The notes beneath the pieces are model-generated. The model was not told the origin of the DNA and made no database searches. It saw nothing but the letters and a program-made list of their open reading frames with translations. The position numbers were made by a program, and so were the translations under genes. From assembly GCA_030599515.1 (NCBI GenBank), contig JAUVNV010000082.1, positions 1 to 9,707 of the forward strand: 9,707 bases of DNA. Direction: 5' to 3'. Source of the DNA: Acidimicrobiia bacterium (GTDB taxonomy: Bacteria; Actinomycetota; Acidimicrobiia; Spongiisociales; UBA5794). Below, piece after piece: positions 8,467-9,707 of the stretch (position 1 is its first letter; the number at the start of each line of letters is the position of its first letter).

Positions 8467-9707
8467 ATGCGCACCGGCGTACAGCTCATCGCCTACGCCG
8501 ACCGATTCGGTGCGGGCGGAATCTCCGGAGTTCATCGATTGCTCGACGGACCGCTCGCCGGAGCATTCACCGGCGTGCACCTGCTTCCGTTCTACGAGCG
8601 GTACGACGGGGCGGACGCCGGCTTCGACCCCACGGACCATACGGTCGTCGATCCAAGACTCGGAACCTGGGATGACGTCGCAGCGCTTGCACGGGTCTAC
8701 GACGTCACCGCAGACGTCATCGTCAACCATGTCTCCTCCGAGTCACAGGAGTTCCGCGACTTCGCCGATCGGGGCGACGACTCGCCCCACGCGAGCCTGT
8801 TCCTCGACGTTGGGTCGGTCTTCCCGAACGGTCCCACCGAGAAGGACCGGACGGCGATCTACCGACCACGGCCGACATCGCCCTTCACCACGTTCACGAT
8901 CGCCGGACGGGAGCGCCTCCTCTGGACCACGTTCACGGATCAACAGATCGACATCGACGTTGCCTCGGTGGCGGGTACGGCGTACCTGGACGGAATCCTC
9001 GATCGTCTGACCGCGGCTGGTGTTTCGGTGGTGCGCCTCGACGCGGTGGGATACGCCGTCAAGACCCGTGGAACGAACTGCTTCATGACACCGGAGACGT
9101 TCGCATTCATCGACGATCTCTCCGCCCGTATCCACGACCGGGGTATGGAGACGCTCGTTGAGATCCACGGATATCACGAGACCCAGATCGAGATAGCGTC
9201 CCGCGTCGACCGGATCTACGACTTCGCGCTGCCACCGCTCGTGCTTCATACGCTCTATTCCGGCTCCGCTTCCGCGCTGAAGCGATGGTTGGCGATCGCG
9301 CCGCGCAACGCGGTGACGGTCCTCGATACCCACGACGGGATCGGTGTCATCGACGTCGGTCCGAGTGGAGAAATGCCCGGTCTGTTGTCCGACGCCGAGA
9401 TCGACGCACTCGTCGAACGCATCCATGCGAACACGAACGGAGAGAGCCTTCGGGCCACGGGTGCCGCGGCCTCGAATGTCGATCTCTATCAGGTGAACTC
9501 CACGTTCTTCTCGGCGCTCAGCCGCGATGAGGAGATGTACCTGCTCGCTCGCCTTATCCAGTTCATGAGCCCGGGGATCCCGCAGGTCTACTACGCGGGA
9601 CTGCTCGCCGCACCCAACGACATGGATCTCCTCGAGATGACCGGGGTCGGTCGCGACATCAACCGGCCCTATTACTCGCTTGCCGCCCTCGAGCGCGAAT
9701 TGGAGCG
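8467..9707 (+). CDS. Sucrose phosphorylase, GH13 subfamily 18 (3' end missing)
   Basis: Cytoplasmic glycoside phosphorylase that would convert sucrose and phosphate to glucose 1-phosphate and fructose (EC 2.4.1.7), or act on a related glucoside. 413 residues are visible and the frame is open to the window end. Bifidobacterial sucrose phosphorylase has about 504 residues, so roughly 90 C-terminal residues are missing. The match to that enzyme, as I recall its sequence, is nearly collinear: VQLIAYADRFG (5-15), DGADAGFDPTDHT (47-59), IVNHVS (85-90), RLDAVGY with nucleophile Asp192, EIHGY with acid/base Glu232, and DTHDGIGVID with Asp290. These three fall at the same residue numbers as in the bifidobacterial enzyme. 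Acceptor-site loops IYRPRP (131-136) and NVDLYQVN (337-344) are also kept. There is no signal peptide. Other subfamily members act on sucrose 6'-phosphate, glucosylglycerol or glucosylglycerate, so substrate is less certain than family. Confidence 0.88.
   Translation, partial: MRTGVQLIAYADRFGAGGISGVHRLLDGPLAGAFTGVHLLPFYERYDGADAGFDPTDHTVVDPRLGTWDDVAALARVYDVTADVIVNHVSSESQEFRDFADRGDDSPHASLFLDVGSVFPNGPTEKDRTAIYRPRPTSPFTTFTIAGRERLLWTTFTDQQIDIDVASVAGTAYLDGILDRLTAAGVSVVRLDAVGYAVKTRGTNCFMTPETFAFIDDLSARIHDRGMETLVEIHGYHETQIEIASRVDRIYDFALPPLVLHTLYSGSASALKRWLAIAPRNAVTVLDTHDGIGVIDVGPSGEMPGLLSDAEIDALVERIHANTNGESLRATGAAASNVDLYQVNSTFFSALSRDEEMYLLARLIQFMSPGIPQVYYAGLLAAPNDMDLLEMTGVGRDINRPYYSLAALERELE

Overview
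The window is 9.7 kb of GC-rich DNA with every gene on the + strand. It contains three transcription units: a nearly complete System I cytochrome c maturation (ccm) operon, a gene for a secreted peptidase-propeller protein, and the first four fifths of a sucrose phosphorylase-type gene. The high G+C, frequent GTG starts, and two genes that each begin six bases after a TAnnnT -10 box (apparently leaderless) fit Actinomycetota, most likely a deep lineage such as Acidimicrobiia or Thermoleophilia. This is an inference. Deinococcota or Chloroflexota, which also carry System I, are not excluded. No RNA genes, CRISPR arrays, insertion sequences or phage genes were seen.

Bases 1-6336 hold the ccm operon in the order A-B-C-D-E-F-H-I-G. 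ccmA is cut at its 5' end by the window edge. All eight gene junctions overlap, by 1, 4 or 14 bases, so the genes are probably made from one mRNA with coupled translation. ccmD is a 40-codon gene packed between ccmC and ccmE. Together the products should move heme onto CcmE (CcmA, CcmB, CcmC, CcmD), carry it to the ligase (CcmE, then CcmF), and keep the apocytochrome CXXCH cysteines reduced and presented (CcmG, CcmH, CcmI). The promoter lies upstream of the window.

Bases 6337-6386 are a short gap holding a promoter. The gene at 6387-8384 encodes a 665-residue exported protein: signal peptide, a LytM/M23 metallopeptidase domain with all catalytic residues and an unusual acidic insertion bracketed by two cysteines, then seven LVIVD-type repeats that I read as a seven-bladed beta-propeller.

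Bases 8385-8466 are a second short gap with a promoter nearly matching the first one over a 36-base module with identical spacing. The gene at 8467 runs off the window end. It encodes a GH13 subfamily 18 phosphorylase whose visible catalytic and acceptor-site motifs match sucrose phosphorylase.

The most notable items are the shared promoter module, the M23-propeller fusion with its cysteine-bracketed insertion, extra cysteine pairs in CcmF, and a CcmI that lacks the usual first membrane helix.
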